DNA from: Actinomycetes bacterium | GTDB lineage: Bacteria; Actinomycetota; Coriobacteriia; Coriobacteriales; Eggerthellaceae | Length of the DNA: 64,000 bases | Assembly: GCA_023429565.1 (NCBI GenBank) | Contig: JAEZDJ010000037.1 | Location: forward strand, 1-64,000 | Direction: 5' to 3' | Part shown: one piece after another, positions 49,549 through 58,251 of the stretch | Layout of the letters: each line of letters starts with the position of its first letter | Position numbering within the stretch: the first letter of the stretch is position 1 | Translations under genes and position numbers: made by a program | Notes under the pieces: model-generated | Database searches by the model: none | What the model was told of the DNA's origin: nothing | Seen by the model: only the letters and a program-made list of their open reading frames with translations

Positions 49549-50676
49549 TCAGGCGGCAACCACCCACACATCGTCGCACTTCCACGAGACAGGAACGCTT
49601 GCCATGTCCGCAGGCACGCTGCGCGACACGTCGGCAGTCATGCTGAGGTCTCCGGCTTTGAGCTTGACCTTCGTGTATCCGCCGAGGAACACTCGCTCCT
49701 CCAGCTGCATGACAAGCCCAAACCCTGACTCCGAAGAGCCTTCCCCAACCCTCACGTCCTGGGGACGCACCACACCGAGGACCCGGTCACCCGCCGACAG
49801 GGATGAGACCCCCTGCACAACCGCCGTCTTCCCCAGTTCATGAAAGCGCACCTGGTAGACGCCAGCACGCCTGTCGCGCACCTCTTCCACCGTGCCCTGG
49901 AGCATGTTTGACGCGCCGACGAAGTCGGCGATGAAGCTCGACTTCGGACGGCGGTACATCGCCTCCGGAGACGACACCTGCACAAGCTCGCCCGCCGTCA
50001 TGACGCCGATGCGGTCAGACATGGCGAACGCTTCCTCTTGGTCGTGGGTGACATAGACAAACGTGATGCCGACCTCGCGGTGGATATCCTTCAAAACCTG
50101 CTGCATATGGTGGCGAAGCTTGAGATCCAAGGCCCCCAGAGGCTCGTCGAGCAGGAGAGCCTTCGGCTCCAGCACCAATGCGCGGGCAAGCGCGACGCGC
50201 TGCTGCATGCCGCCGGAAAGCGAGTCCGGCTTGTCGTCTTCATGACCGGCCAAGCCCACAAGTTCAAGCATGTTGGCCACGCGCTCCCGTATGGAGGCCT
50301 TGCCCATCCGCCGGCCCTCCAGTCCATAGGCGACGTTCTTCGCAACGCTCATATGAGGGAACAGGGCATAATTCTGAAAGACCGTGTGCACATCCCGCCG
50401 GTTGGCCGGCATATGGGTGACGTCCACGCCTTCCAGCGTGATGATTCCCTTTGTGGGGAATTCCAAGCCGGACAGCATCTTGAGCGTCGTGGTCTTGCCT
50501 GAGCCCGACGATCCGAGAAGCGAAAAGAACTCTCCCCGCTCGATTTTCAGATACATCGGCTTCACCGCCAGCGCTCCGGTCCCATAATCTTTCGACACGC
50601 CATCGATGACGATTCCCGAGCTGGCATCGATGCGGCCGACACGTTCTTTCTGTATATCTGCATGTTTCACAAACAT
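49549..50676 (-). CDS. potA: ABC transporter ATP-binding protein (spermidine/putrescine PotA-like)
   Basis: A 375-residue ATPase of the PotA/MalK type. Walker A is GSSGSGKTT, signature LSGGMQQRVALARAL, Walker B ALLLDEPLGALD, and the H-loop is YVTHDQEEAFAMSD. The C-terminal 120 residues are the TOBE regulatory domain. AAGGAGAATCA precedes the ATG. It follows the two permease genes and the binding protein in the order D-B-C-A. The symbol denotes family similarity. Putrescine, spermidine, opines or similar amines are possible substrates. Confidence 0.88.
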   Translation of the reverse strand: MFVKHADIQKERVGRIDASSGIVIDGVSKDYGTGALAVKPMYLKIERGEFFSLLGSSGSGKTTTLKMLSGLEFPTKGIITLEGVDVTHMPANRRDVHTVFQNYALFPHMSVAKNVAYGLEGRRMGKASIRERVANMLELVGLAGHEDDKPDSLSGGMQQRVALARALVLEPKALLLDEPLGALDLKLRHHMQQVLKDIHREVGITFVYVTHDQEEAFAMSDRIGVMTAGELVQVSSPEAMYRRPKSSFIADFVGASNMLQGTVEEVRDRRAGVYQVRFHELGKTAVVQGVSSLSAGDRVLGVVRPQDVRVGEGSSESGFGLVMQLEERVFLGGYTKVKLKAGDLSMTADVSRSVPADMASVPVSWKCDDVWVVAA

Positions 50677-50707
50677 TGATTCTCCTTCGTCTGCCTACGC
50701 CGTATGC

Positions 50708-51520
50708 CTACTCGGATGCTCCGCCTGCGGCGGCCACGGTCTGTCGCACTCCAACCACCTTCACCAACACGGCCAGCACCAGCAGGTTGAACAAGGTCAC
50801 GATCACTCCTATGGCATTCACCTCGGGAGTGATGCCTTTCTTGATCATGCTCATGATGAGGATGGGCACCGTCTCGGTATGGGGTCCTCCCAGAAACACG
50901 ACGCTGACCACCGCATCGAGCGAGAACGTGAATGCCATGAGCGCACCCACCAGGATGGAGGGCGCCAAAAGAGGCAGGATGACGGTACGCATGCAACGCC
51001 ACGTGCTGGCCCCCAGGTCATAGGCCGCATTTTCGTACAGGTCAGCGATGATGGACAGGCGCGCCTGAAGGATGACCATGACATACGCCGAATAGATGAC
51101 CGCCTGTCCCAACATGACCCACAGGGGTCCCAGGTTGACGCCGGGGATCAGGCGCACGATCGCGAGGATGCCCACGACAACCACGACCTCAGGCAACGTG
51201 AGGCGCAGATACATGCTCGAGCTCTGGAACACCCGCATCCTGTTGCCAAACTCACGCCCGCCAATGACCGCCGTGGTCGCAATCAGCACGCTCACAACGA
51301 CCACCACGAACGCGATGAGCAAGCTCTGCTGGAACGCCTGGATAAAGTCAGAAGAGGTCAGAGCTTCTTGAAACCATTCGAGCGTGAAACCGCCCCATGA
51401 CAGCAACCGTTCGTTGGCGTTCACGGAATTCATGACCACGTTCACGATGGGCAGGTAAAGAAAAACCAGCACGCCCACCGACACGAGCGCCGCCACCCAA
51501 TGCTGTTTGATCCTACTCAT
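50708..51520 (-). CDS. potC: ABC transporter permease (PotC-like)
   Basis: A 270-residue inner-membrane permease with six spans and the binding-protein-dependent transport EAA-type loop (AAYDLGASTWRCMRTVILPLLAPSILVG). It pairs with the preceding permease, whose stop overlaps its start by eight bases, and with the downstream ATPase. The GGGGGGCTTCC before the ATG serves as ribosome site. PotC-type permeases form the channel together with PotB-type subunits. Confidence 0.9.
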   Translation of the reverse strand: MSRIKQHWVAALVSVGVLVFLYLPIVNVVMNSVNANERLLSWGGFTLEWFQEALTSSDFIQAFQQSLLIAFVVVVVSVLIATTAVIGGREFGNRMRVFQSSSMYLRLTLPEVVVVVGILAIVRLIPGVNLGPLWVMLGQAVIYSAYVMVILQARLSIIADLYENAAYDLGASTWRCMRTVILPLLAPSILVGALMAFTFSLDAVVSVVFLGGPHTETVPILIMSMIKKGITPEVNAIGVIVTLFNLLVLAVLVKVVGVRQTVAAAGGASE

Positions 51521-52508
51521 CGGAAGCCCCCCGATCCCTAGCCTTTTCTTCGCCTGTCCCGCTCAGCAGGGCAGCACGCGCGGCACGGCGCTTGCGAAGC
51601 GCCGCCACCTGGACCACCGCAATGACGGCGAGGACGATGACCAGCAGCACGACCGCCAGCGCAGCCCCCCGGGAATAGTTGCCCGTCGTGGTAAATTCGC
51701 TCGCGATAACGTTGCCGATCATGAGCGTCTTGCCACCTCCGAGTATGGCGGGTATCGTGTATTCGCCCAACGCCGGAATGGCGACCAACAGGCATCCGGC
51801 CGCCACGCCCGACTTCGCCTGGGGGACCACAATGGAAAAGAACGTCTTCGCGGACGATTTCCCCAAATCAGCCGCCGCTGCAAGCAGGTTGGAATCCAGC
51901 TTTTCCAAGGTCGCGAACAGCGGCAGCACCATCATGGGCAAATAGGTGTAGATCATGCCGACGGTAATGGCGATTTGCGTATAGCGAAGATCGGTTTCCG
52001 GCGCGACGACTCCCAGAAACGCGAGCATCTGAGTCACGGTCCCCGACGGAGACAACAGCGTGAGCCACGCATAGGTGCGAACGACGAATGACGTCCAAAA
52101 CGGAATCATGACCGCCAGGAGCAAGACCATCTGAAGCTTGCCTGGCGCCCGCGAGATGAAGTAGGCAAGCGGAAAGCCCAGCACGATGCATCCGGTCACC
52201 GTGAGGAGGGTGATAAGCACCGAGCGACCAAGCGCCTGCAAGTAGATCGGCTGCATGATGTCCTGGAAGTTCTGCAAGGTGAAGAGGGGCTCAACGGTAA
52301 AGGTTGCCAAATTGGTCGTCCAGAACGAATAGAGCACGATGACCACGATGGGGAGGCACAGCAGCAGCGCTCCCGCCACCGTGTCGGGCGCCACGAGCAG
52401 CAGCCGCTCCTTCAATCCCATCTTCGGCACGCCTTCCCTTGCCGGGTCCTGTTCCCGACGGGCCTTTTCACGCTTCCATCTCTTTTTCATATGTGTGTCA
52501 CGTTCCAT
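51513..52508 (-). CDS. potB: ABC transporter permease (PotB-like)
   Basis: A permease of about 331 residues with a basic N-terminal tail of some 40 residues (MKKRWKREKARREQDP) and six spans. The EAA loop is AAAADLGKSSAKTFFSIVVPQAKSGVAAGCLL. Its start is uncertain: the ATG at 52508 follows GAGAGAGCG, the one at 52490 is an alternative, and a longer frame to 52604 overlaps the binding-protein gene. It forms the transporter with the overlapping PotC-like permease. Confidence 0.87.
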   Translation of the reverse strand: MERDTHMKKRWKREKARREQDPAREGVPKMGLKERLLLVAPDTVAGALLLCLPIVVIVLYSFWTTNLATFTVEPLFTLQNFQDIMQPIYLQALGRSVLITLLTVTGCIVLGFPLAYFISRAPGKLQMVLLLAVMIPFWTSFVVRTYAWLTLLSPSGTVTQMLAFLGVVAPETDLRYTQIAITVGMIYTYLPMMVLPLFATLEKLDSNLLAAAADLGKSSAKTFFSIVVPQAKSGVAAGCLLVAIPALGEYTIPAILGGGKTLMIGNVIASEFTTTGNYSRGAALAVVLLVIVLAVIAVVQVAALRKRRAARAALLSGTGEEKARDRGASDE

Positions 52509-52579
52509 AGTCGCTCTCTCTATCAGGCGGCGCGGCATCCGGGAAACCAAAACGTCGCTCGACATTCGTATTGGGCGTT

Positions 52580-53671
52580 TCAGGCGTTCTGTATTTCCTG
52601 CCACGCCGCGGCGTTGGCTTCGGATATCTCCGGAGTGATGATGGCGTAGATGACCTTCGCGTCCTGCTCGGGCTTAAGCGCCTCACATGCTGCCACGTCC
52701 TCGTCAAGCAGATCCTCCACATCGGGCATGACCCACGACGCCCACGTGGTATTGATGAAGTCGGCATAGTTTTCCGGGTCCAAGTGGAAGTTCATGAACT
52801 CGTACACGGCGTCGAGGCTCGTGGAACCAGCCAAGGGAACCCACCCGTCCAGATAGGCGGGCATGCCTTCCTCGGGCGCGATCCAAGCGACCTTGTCGCT
52901 TTCAGCAGCCGCGGAAGCGTAGTCGTAATCGTAGGCGACGGCAAGGGCGGCCGATCCGTCCACAACCTGGGACGGAGCGCCTGAATCGACAAAAGCCTTG
53001 ATATGGGGCTTGATTGCTATGACCGCTTCCTTCGCTTCCCTGATATGGTCAAGGTCGTCGGTGTTTATGTCATACCCGCACGCCAGAAGGCCCGCCTCGA
53101 CCACATCGCCATCGTAGGCCGGGAACAGGAGCTTGCCGGAAAGCTCCTGGGCGCCCTCAAACAATTCCTTCCAGGACTTCGGGGGATCAGGCAAAAGCTC
53201 GGTGTTGTACATGAAGCCGATTTTGCCCTGCTCAACTGGGATTCCATAGGGGAATGCCTCGCGATATTCCGCCGGAATGTTTTTCAGATTGGGAACCTTC
53301 GAGTCGTCGAATTCGGCAAGAAGCCCGTTTTTCTGAAGTTGGCTCGCAACGTTGTTGCCGGCAAGCGTCAGGTCATAGGACCCCTTGTTCTGGGTAAGCG
53401 TGCTGATCCACGCAGAATTGCCGCCGTCCGGAGTCGGAAGCTCCTCGACCGAGACGCCCGTCTGCTCCGCAAAGCGAGCCACTTCACCCTCGCCCATCCA
53501 GCCTTCATAGTTCAGCATCGTCAGAGAGCCGCCCTGCGAAGAGCCGGCGTCCTCGCCACTCGCGCAGCCCACCAAACCGAACAGCACCATGCTCGTCGCC
53601 GCCGTGCAGCCAAGCTTCATGAAGCCACGGCGGCTCATGCCCATTCCCGTGCATCCAGTGTTCGCATCCAT
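52580..53671 (-). CDS. potD: ABC transporter substrate-binding lipoprotein (PotD-like)
   Basis: A 363-residue solute-binding protein. It carries a twin-arginine-like signal (SRRGFMKLG) and a lipobox (FGLVGC), so it is a membrane-anchored extracytoplasmic lipoprotein. The mature part begins LTMLNYEGWMGEGEVARFAEQTGVSV and contains DLTLAGNNVASQLQKNGLL, AVAYDYDYASAAAESDKVAWIAPEEGMPAYLDGW and MNFHLDPENYADFI, as in PotD/PotF polyamine-binding proteins (extracellular binding protein family 1). AGGAGAAACGA precedes the ATG. It is the first gene of the operon. The exact ligand cannot be read; the acidic pocket residues fit an amine. Confidence 0.88.
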   Translation of the reverse strand: MDANTGCTGMGMSRRGFMKLGCTAATSMVLFGLVGCASGEDAGSSQGGSLTMLNYEGWMGEGEVARFAEQTGVSVEELPTPDGGNSAWISTLTQNKGSYDLTLAGNNVASQLQKNGLLAEFDDSKVPNLKNIPAEYREAFPYGIPVEQGKIGFMYNTELLPDPPKSWKELFEGAQELSGKLLFPAYDGDVVEAGLLACGYDINTDDLDHIREAKEAVIAIKPHIKAFVDSGAPSQVVDGSAALAVAYDYDYASAAAESDKVAWIAPEEGMPAYLDGWVPLAGSTSLDAVYEFMNFHLDPENYADFINTTWASWVMPDVEDLLDEDVAACEALKPEQDAKVIYAIITPEISEANAAAWQEIQNA

Positions 53672-53767
53672 TCGTTTCTCCTAACCTCTCGACGGCGTTT
53701 CGGGCGCCGCCCGCTTTCGTTGGTCCTTCCTCATTGTGCCGAGGGCCCGAAGCGTCTGCTCTTATCG

Positions 53768-53843
53768 GAAACGTTTCTTCATGGATCGTTTTCACTCTGG
53801 AAACGGTTGAGAAACACAGCATGGAAGCGAAACAATTCGTTTC
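53768..53843. promoter_or_regulatory. GAAAC/GTTTC inverted repeats between divergent potD and aminotransferase genes
   Basis: GAAACGTTTC (53768-53777) is a perfect palindrome. GAAAC-AATTC-GTTTC (53829-53843) is a second. A third pair, CGTTT and AAACG, lies between. They sit in the 325-bp region that must promote both operons, so one regulator may control both. The binding protein is unknown. Confidence 0.45.
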
Positions 53844-53996
53844 CATTCCCTTAATCTCGAAGAAACAAAGGACTCCATACTGGAAAAGACCGGCACGAGA
53901 TATCTGGGCTCGAGCCACCCTGTCCCCTCGGTTCGCTCGCCTCGATTTGGCTTGAACATGCCCGGCGAAGTACCCCTCCGAAGAAAGGAACCCCCC

Positions 53997-55073
53997 ATGA
54001 CCGTACGCCTGCGTACCGTGCTTGGATCCATCCCCATCTATCGTCCAGGCGGCTGCCCTGAAGAGCAAGGAGAGGCAACGGCCCTCAAGCTCTCATCGAA
54101 CGAAAGCCCTTGGGCCCCACCCCAGAGCGTTGTCGATGCGATAGCCCAAGCGGCCGGCAAACTCAATCGCTATCCCGATTTCTACAAGGTCGACCTGGTG
54201 CAGGCGCTTGCCGCGCACTATGGGATACCCGACGAGCAGATAGCGGTCGACAACGGATCGGGCACGCTTTTGCAGGATGTCGTTCGCATCGTTGCCGACC
54301 AAGGGGACGAAGTCGTGTTCGGCACCCCCTCGTTTGCCGCCTACGAGATAGACGTTCTGCTGGCCGGGGCACAACCGGTGAAAATACCCCTCGACGCGTC
54401 GTGGACCTACGACCTTGACGCCATCGCCGAGGCCATCGGACCGAAAACCCGCCTCGTCCTCCTCTGCAATCCCAACAATCCCACCGGCACGTTTTTGACG
54501 ACCGAGAGCATCCGAGCCTTCATGCAACGAGTTCCCGATGACGTCCTCGTCGTCGTCGACGAGGCGTATCACGAATTCGTCAATCTCGAACCACAGGAAG
54601 CATCGCTTGCGTTGCTGGAGGAATTCGACAACATCATGATCCTCCGCACCTTCTCGAAAGCATTCGGCCTCGCAGGGATGCGCATCGGATATTGCTTTTC
54701 CGCCCCCGCAACCATCGACGCCATCAACAAGACGGTCGCTGAGTTTTCGGTTTCCATACCTGCCCAAGCAGCAGCCCGGACATGTCTCGAGCCGGAAACG
54801 CTCGCCATCGTCAATGAGCGCGTGGCAGAAATCGTCCGCAATCGGGAGATATTGCAGACCCTTTTGGCCGAGGCGGACATTCCCCATGTGCCCAGTCAGT
54901 CGAATTTCGTCATACTGCCTCAAAATCCGGTTGAAGGATTTGAGCTCCTGGCACGGGGAGGCGTGATCTGCCGGCCTTTTGACAGCCCCGAAGGCATTCG
55001 CATCACCGTAGGAAGCACCGAAGACATGCGTCGAGTAGCGAAAGCGATGGATTTGACATGGCCGCAGCTGTAA
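53997..55073 (+). CDS. PLP-dependent aminotransferase (HisC-like)
   Basis: A 358-residue class I/II aminotransferase of the histidinol-phosphate aminotransferase type. KLSSNESPWAPP is the N-terminal substrate arm, VDNGSGTLLQDV the phosphate-binding turn, LLCNPNNPTG and VVDEAYHEF the PLP ring contacts, and LRTFSKAFGLAGMRIGY carries the PLP lysine. AAAGGAACC precedes the ATG at 53997. HisC itself would sit among other histidine genes. Here it overlaps a D-2-hydroxyacid dehydrogenase by 16 bases, so aromatic or other amino acid transamination followed by reduction is more likely than histidine synthesis. No gene symbol is given for that reason. Confidence 0.85.
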   Translation: MTVRLRTVLGSIPIYRPGGCPEEQGEATALKLSSNESPWAPPQSVVDAIAQAAGKLNRYPDFYKVDLVQALAAHYGIPDEQIAVDNGSGTLLQDVVRIVADQGDEVVFGTPSFAAYEIDVLLAGAQPVKIPLDASWTYDLDAIAEAIGPKTRLVLLCNPNNPTGTFLTTESIRAFMQRVPDDVLVVVDEAYHEFVNLEPQEASLALLEEFDNIMILRTFSKAFGLAGMRIGYCFSAPATIDAINKTVAEFSVSIPAQAAARTCLEPETLAIVNERVAEIVRNREILQTLLAEADIPHVPSQSNFVILPQNPVEGFELLARGGVICRPFDSPEGIRITVGSTEDMRRVAKAMDLTWPQL

Positions 55074-56038
55074 AGAAGGCGAAAATCGCCATCATAACCT
55101 CTCCCGAAGTGGGAAAGCCCGACGTCAGCCTCCTCCAGAACGCGGCTGACGTGGTCTTTTCGACCGACGTCGGCCTGACGGAGGCGCTCAAAGGCGCGGG
55201 GGCAGCCTTCCTCTGGGACGTCGGACTTATAGACGAGGTGCGAGCCCATTGGTCACTGACCTCGGATTTGACGTGGGTTCATGCGGCCGTTGCCGGAGTC
55301 GACGCGTTCTGTTTCCCAGAAATGGTGGATTCCGATGTGGTGCTGACCAACGCGGGCGGCATTTACAACTACGCCATCGCCGAATACGTGACCGGCGCGG
55401 TGATCGCCCACGAGCGCAACTATCCGCGCCTGTATTTCCAGAAGAACCAATGCGACTGGAAGCCCTTCGTCAGCTCCAGCGCGCAAGGCAAAAACGCCCT
55501 CATCATAGGTCCCGGACGAATTGGACGCGCCTGCGCCCGCTCGCTCGCGACGCTCGGCATGAACGTGCGCGCCATTGGGAGGCACGCCGCAACCGACGAT
55601 CCCGACTTCGAGCGCATCGATCCCGTTGACGAGATTGAGGACCACGTCGGCTGGGCGCATCATCTCATCATCGCTGCGCCGTTGACGCCAGAAACACACC
55701 ATCTCTTCAATGCAGAGCTGTTCAAGCATTGCCGGCCCTCGGTCCACCTGGTGAACGTGGGCCGCGGGCCTATCGTCAACACGACGGACCTCATCTATGC
55801 CCTGCAGCAGAGCCAGGTGGGAGCCGCCAGCCTCGACGTCTTCGAGACCGAGCCGCTGAGTCCCTTGAACCCGTTGTGGAAGATGTCGTCGGTCATGATC
55901 ACGCCCCACATCGCAGGGGAGATCAATGGATTCGAGGACGCCCTCGTCAAGCAGTTTGTCGACAACGCCGTGCGCTGGCTGAAGGGGCAGAAGCTCGAAT
56001 GGGTCGTCGACAAGCGCAAGGGCTATGCGGCTCGCTGA
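55058..56038 (+). CDS. D-isomer specific 2-hydroxyacid dehydrogenase
   Basis: A 326-residue NAD-dependent dehydrogenase. LIIGPGRIGRACARSL is the Rossmann nucleotide loop, LVNVGRGPIVNTTDLI holds the substrate-binding arginine, ASLDVFETEPL the catalytic glutamate and MITPHIAGE the catalytic histidine. These enzymes interconvert 2-oxo acids and D-2-hydroxyacids. It starts inside the end of the aminotransferase gene (ATG at 55058), so the two are translationally coupled and may convert an amino acid to a hydroxyacid by way of the oxo acid. Substrate not known. Confidence 0.92.
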   Translation: MAAAVKKAKIAIITSPEVGKPDVSLLQNAADVVFSTDVGLTEALKGAGAAFLWDVGLIDEVRAHWSLTSDLTWVHAAVAGVDAFCFPEMVDSDVVLTNAGGIYNYAIAEYVTGAVIAHERNYPRLYFQKNQCDWKPFVSSSAQGKNALIIGPGRIGRACARSLATLGMNVRAIGRHAATDDPDFERIDPVDEIEDHVGWAHHLIIAAPLTPETHHLFNAELFKHCRPSVHLVNVGRGPIVNTTDLIYALQQSQVGAASLDVFETEPLSPLNPLWKMSSVMITPHIAGEINGFEDALVKQFVDNAVRWLKGQKLEWVVDKRKGYAAR

Positions 56039-56236
56039 GACAGCATCCGCCGTCGGCATGCACGGTCGAACACGTCCACAAGCTCGATCAAAATCGAAGC
56101 GCGCCAGACCGACCTACCCGGATCGGCAGCGGTAGCCAGTTTTGTGTGGCTTTTCAACAATCGGCTCGCAAAACAAGAGAAACGCCCCTGGTCGTGAATC
56201 TTCCGAGAGCCTCCCTCTCGAAAAAACTGCCCATTT

Positions 56237-56271
56237 CTCGCGACCCCCGCCAATCCGGCAGGGGTCGCGAG
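56237..56271 (+). terminator. strong hairpin after the dehydrogenase
   Basis: CTCGCGACCCC (56237-56247) pairs with 56261-56271. After a mismatch GCC/GGC pair as well, closing a five-base loop. It lies about 200 bases beyond the dehydrogenase stop and is the likely end of the aminotransferase-dehydrogenase operon. No T tract follows. Confidence 0.6.
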
Positions 56272-56375
56272 CCTGCGGCAACCGTCCGTCACGCGTCCCT
56301 GAAGCCCTCATGGGTCTAGCAGCGGGCAGCCATGCCCCAAGGAGCAACGCGCAACGCTCCCTTTTGCAGAAAAGC

Positions 56376-56389
56376 GTTGTAAATACAAC
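56376..56389. promoter_or_regulatory. GTTGTA-AA-TACAAC inverted repeat upstream of the lipoprotein gene
   Basis: Perfect six-base arms around AA, 122 bases before the lipoprotein start. The TTGTA-N2-TACAA core resembles GntR-type sites. The regulator is unknown. The rest of 56039-56510 shows no gene. Confidence 0.3.
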
Positions 56390-56510
56390 AGCAAATCATA
56401 GCTGCAACTTCTAGAATTCGGGTTGGACGGGCAGGCGGCTTGGAGATGCCCTTGTCGTATGCCCGTCAATTACAGCAACCGAAAGGATCCATCGCAAGGG
56501 GCGAGCAAAC

Positions 56511-57023
56511 ATGGCACGAGCACGTTCGCAAAATCCCGGCAGCACGAAATTCTTCGCGCTCATCCTGATCAGCCTAACCGTTGCCTGTCTCGTCATAATG
56601 GCCGCATGCGCCAGCGGATCAACCTCCCCATCAGACACGGCACAGACCGATGAGGGCGCCGCCTCTGTATCGCGCTCGCCACAAGCTTCAAAGCCTGCCG
56701 GGGACTCTGCATTGCCGGCCCTCGAAGGCGAATACGCTTATGTGATGGCAACGGTCGTCGCAAAGGACGCAGACGCCGGCAGCATCACGGTCACGGCTCT
56801 GCCCTGGGAAACCGAAGCTCCCTTCAGGAAAAGCACGGTAGGCGAAGGCCAGACGGGTGCGGTGCTTTGCTCGGAGCTGCCCTTTTTCCCGGGCGGCATC
56901 CAGATAGGGACGGTCGTGGTCGTGTCGTGCCTCGGCTCAGATGCAGACGCCTTTCCCGTCACCGCCTATTCCATCGAGAAGCTATCCTGGTTTGAGCAAC
57001 GCGTCGACCGGGCAAGCGCATGA
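56511..57023 (+). CDS. small lipoprotein of unknown function
   Basis: I recognise no family. A 170-residue exported protein: positively charged start, hydrophobic core (FFALILISLTVACLVIMAAC) ending in a lipobox (IMAAC), then a Ser/Thr/Pro/Ala-rich spacer of about 40 residues typical of anchored lipoproteins. The C-terminal 95 residues have regular beta-strand pattern (YAYVMATVVAKDADAGSITVTAL; GGIQIGTVVVVSCLG; FPVTAYSIEKL), which suggests a small OB- or barrel-like domain. AAGGGGCGAGC precedes the ATG. It is a single gene. Confidence 0.7.
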   Translation: MARARSQNPGSTKFFALILISLTVACLVIMAACASGSTSPSDTAQTDEGAASVSRSPQASKPAGDSALPALEGEYAYVMATVVAKDADAGSITVTALPWETEAPFRKSTVGEGQTGAVLCSELPFFPGGIQIGTVVVVSCLGSDADAFPVTAYSIEKLSWFEQRVDRASA

Positions 57024-57366
57024 CAGCAGACGGGAAACCCCTGTTCAAAGCATAACCTCAAAACACGGTTACCCCCTGATGAGACGGTGAGCAAGACGGG
57101 TTCCTCGCATGCCCTGAGTCAAAGGGACGACAATCGCGACATCGTTTCAAACAGGTCGAGCCGACGCCACCTGACGTCATGGCAAGATCGCTACTTCCCA
57201 GAATCAGCATGTTGACGCAGTACGGGCATGCGGGAGGCCACGCAGCCGTATCCGCGCAATGGTAGGCCCGGCGCTCCCCTTATGCCCTCCTATGGTAACC
57301 TTATTCCGCGATGAGGGGTTCATTGGAAGCAGCCGCCTGAAGACATGCAGCAGAAAGGCAAACGGA
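57024..57366. other. 343-bp region before the alpha/beta hydrolase, nothing recognised
   Basis: Moderately GC-rich with no ribosome-site-supported frame. A CTGATGAG octamer at 57076-57083 recalls a hammerhead core but lacks the rest. It should hold the hydrolase promoter. I cannot place it with confidence. Confidence 0.35.
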
Positions 57367-58251
57367 ATGGACGCAGACCGGAACACTCGGCAGACGGCAA
57401 GGGTGGCTGTCGAGAAGAGCCTCGACACCGGAAGCGGGACGATTCGCTATTGGACGGAACGACCTGATTCGGAGAATGCGCCTTGGATTGTATTCTTGCC
57501 GGGACTCACCGCCGACCATCGTCTGTTCGACGACCAGATACAATACTTCGGCAGGGAGTTGAACTGCCTTGTCTGGGATCCCCCCGCGCATGGCGCCTCA
57601 CGTCCCTTTCCCCTCGATTTCACGATGGACGACCTGGCAAAGATGCTCCGGGAAATTCTGAACGTCGAAGGAATCAAGCAACCTGTTCTGGTGGGACAGT
57701 CGATGGGTGGCTATGTGGCACAGGCGTACATGGACCTCTACCCAGGCTCCCTTGCAGGCTTTGTCTCGATAGATTCAGCGCCTCTCAAACGTCGGTACAT
57801 GAAGCGGTGGGAAATAGCAGCCCTGCGCCATACCCGGCTCATGTATCTGAGCATCCCGTGGAAGCTCCTGGTGTCATGGGGCTCCAAGGGAACGTCTGAA
57901 ACGGAGCGGGGACGGGCGCTCATGACCGAGATGATGAATTCCTACCACAAGCGGGAATACTGCAACCTTGCGGCGCATGGCTATCGCATTCTCGCCGATG
58001 CCGTTGCGGCCGACCGCCCCTACGACATTGACTGCCCCGCCCTGCTACTCTGCGGGGAATACGATGCCGCCGGATCGGCGAAGGACTACAACAAACGATG
58101 GACCGCAGGTGAGGGCATCCCCCTCGTCTGGGTCGAAGGCGCCGGCCACAACTCCAACGTCGATGCGCCCAATTTCGTGAACCGCACCATTGACGAGTTT
58201 CTGTCAAAGCTCGGCCACGGCCGCGACGAAGCGCTGGCAGGCAGCCTCTAA
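57367..58251 (+). CDS. alpha/beta-fold hydrolase
   Basis: A 294-residue serine hydrolase of the alpha/beta superfamily. WIVFLPGLTADHRLFDDQ contains the oxyanion-hole region, VLVGQSMGGYVAQAYMDLYP the nucleophile elbow, LLLCGEYDAAG the acid and VEGAGHNSNVDAP the histidine, so the triad is complete. A cap of about 70 residues lies between strands 6 and 7. AAAGGC precedes the ATG at 57367. The frame extends to 57259 without a ribosome site. The stop overlaps by four bases with the convergent EamA gene. Substrate unknown. Confidence 0.88.
   Translation: MDADRNTRQTARVAVEKSLDTGSGTIRYWTERPDSENAPWIVFLPGLTADHRLFDDQIQYFGRELNCLVWDPPAHGASRPFPLDFTMDDLAKMLREILNVEGIKQPVLVGQSMGGYVAQAYMDLYPGSLAGFVSIDSAPLKRRYMKRWEIAALRHTRLMYLSIPWKLLVSWGSKGTSETERGRALMTEMMNSYHKREYCNLAAHGYRILADAVAADRPYDIDCPALLLCGEYDAAGSAKDYNKRWTAGEGIPLVWVEGAGHNSNVDAPNFVNRTIDEFLSKLGHGRDEALAGSL

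Noticed and set aside
57076..57083. CTGATGAG octamer suggestive of a hammerhead ribozyme
   Set aside because: The conserved GAAA and a third helix with a cleavage triplet are missing from the surrounding sequence.
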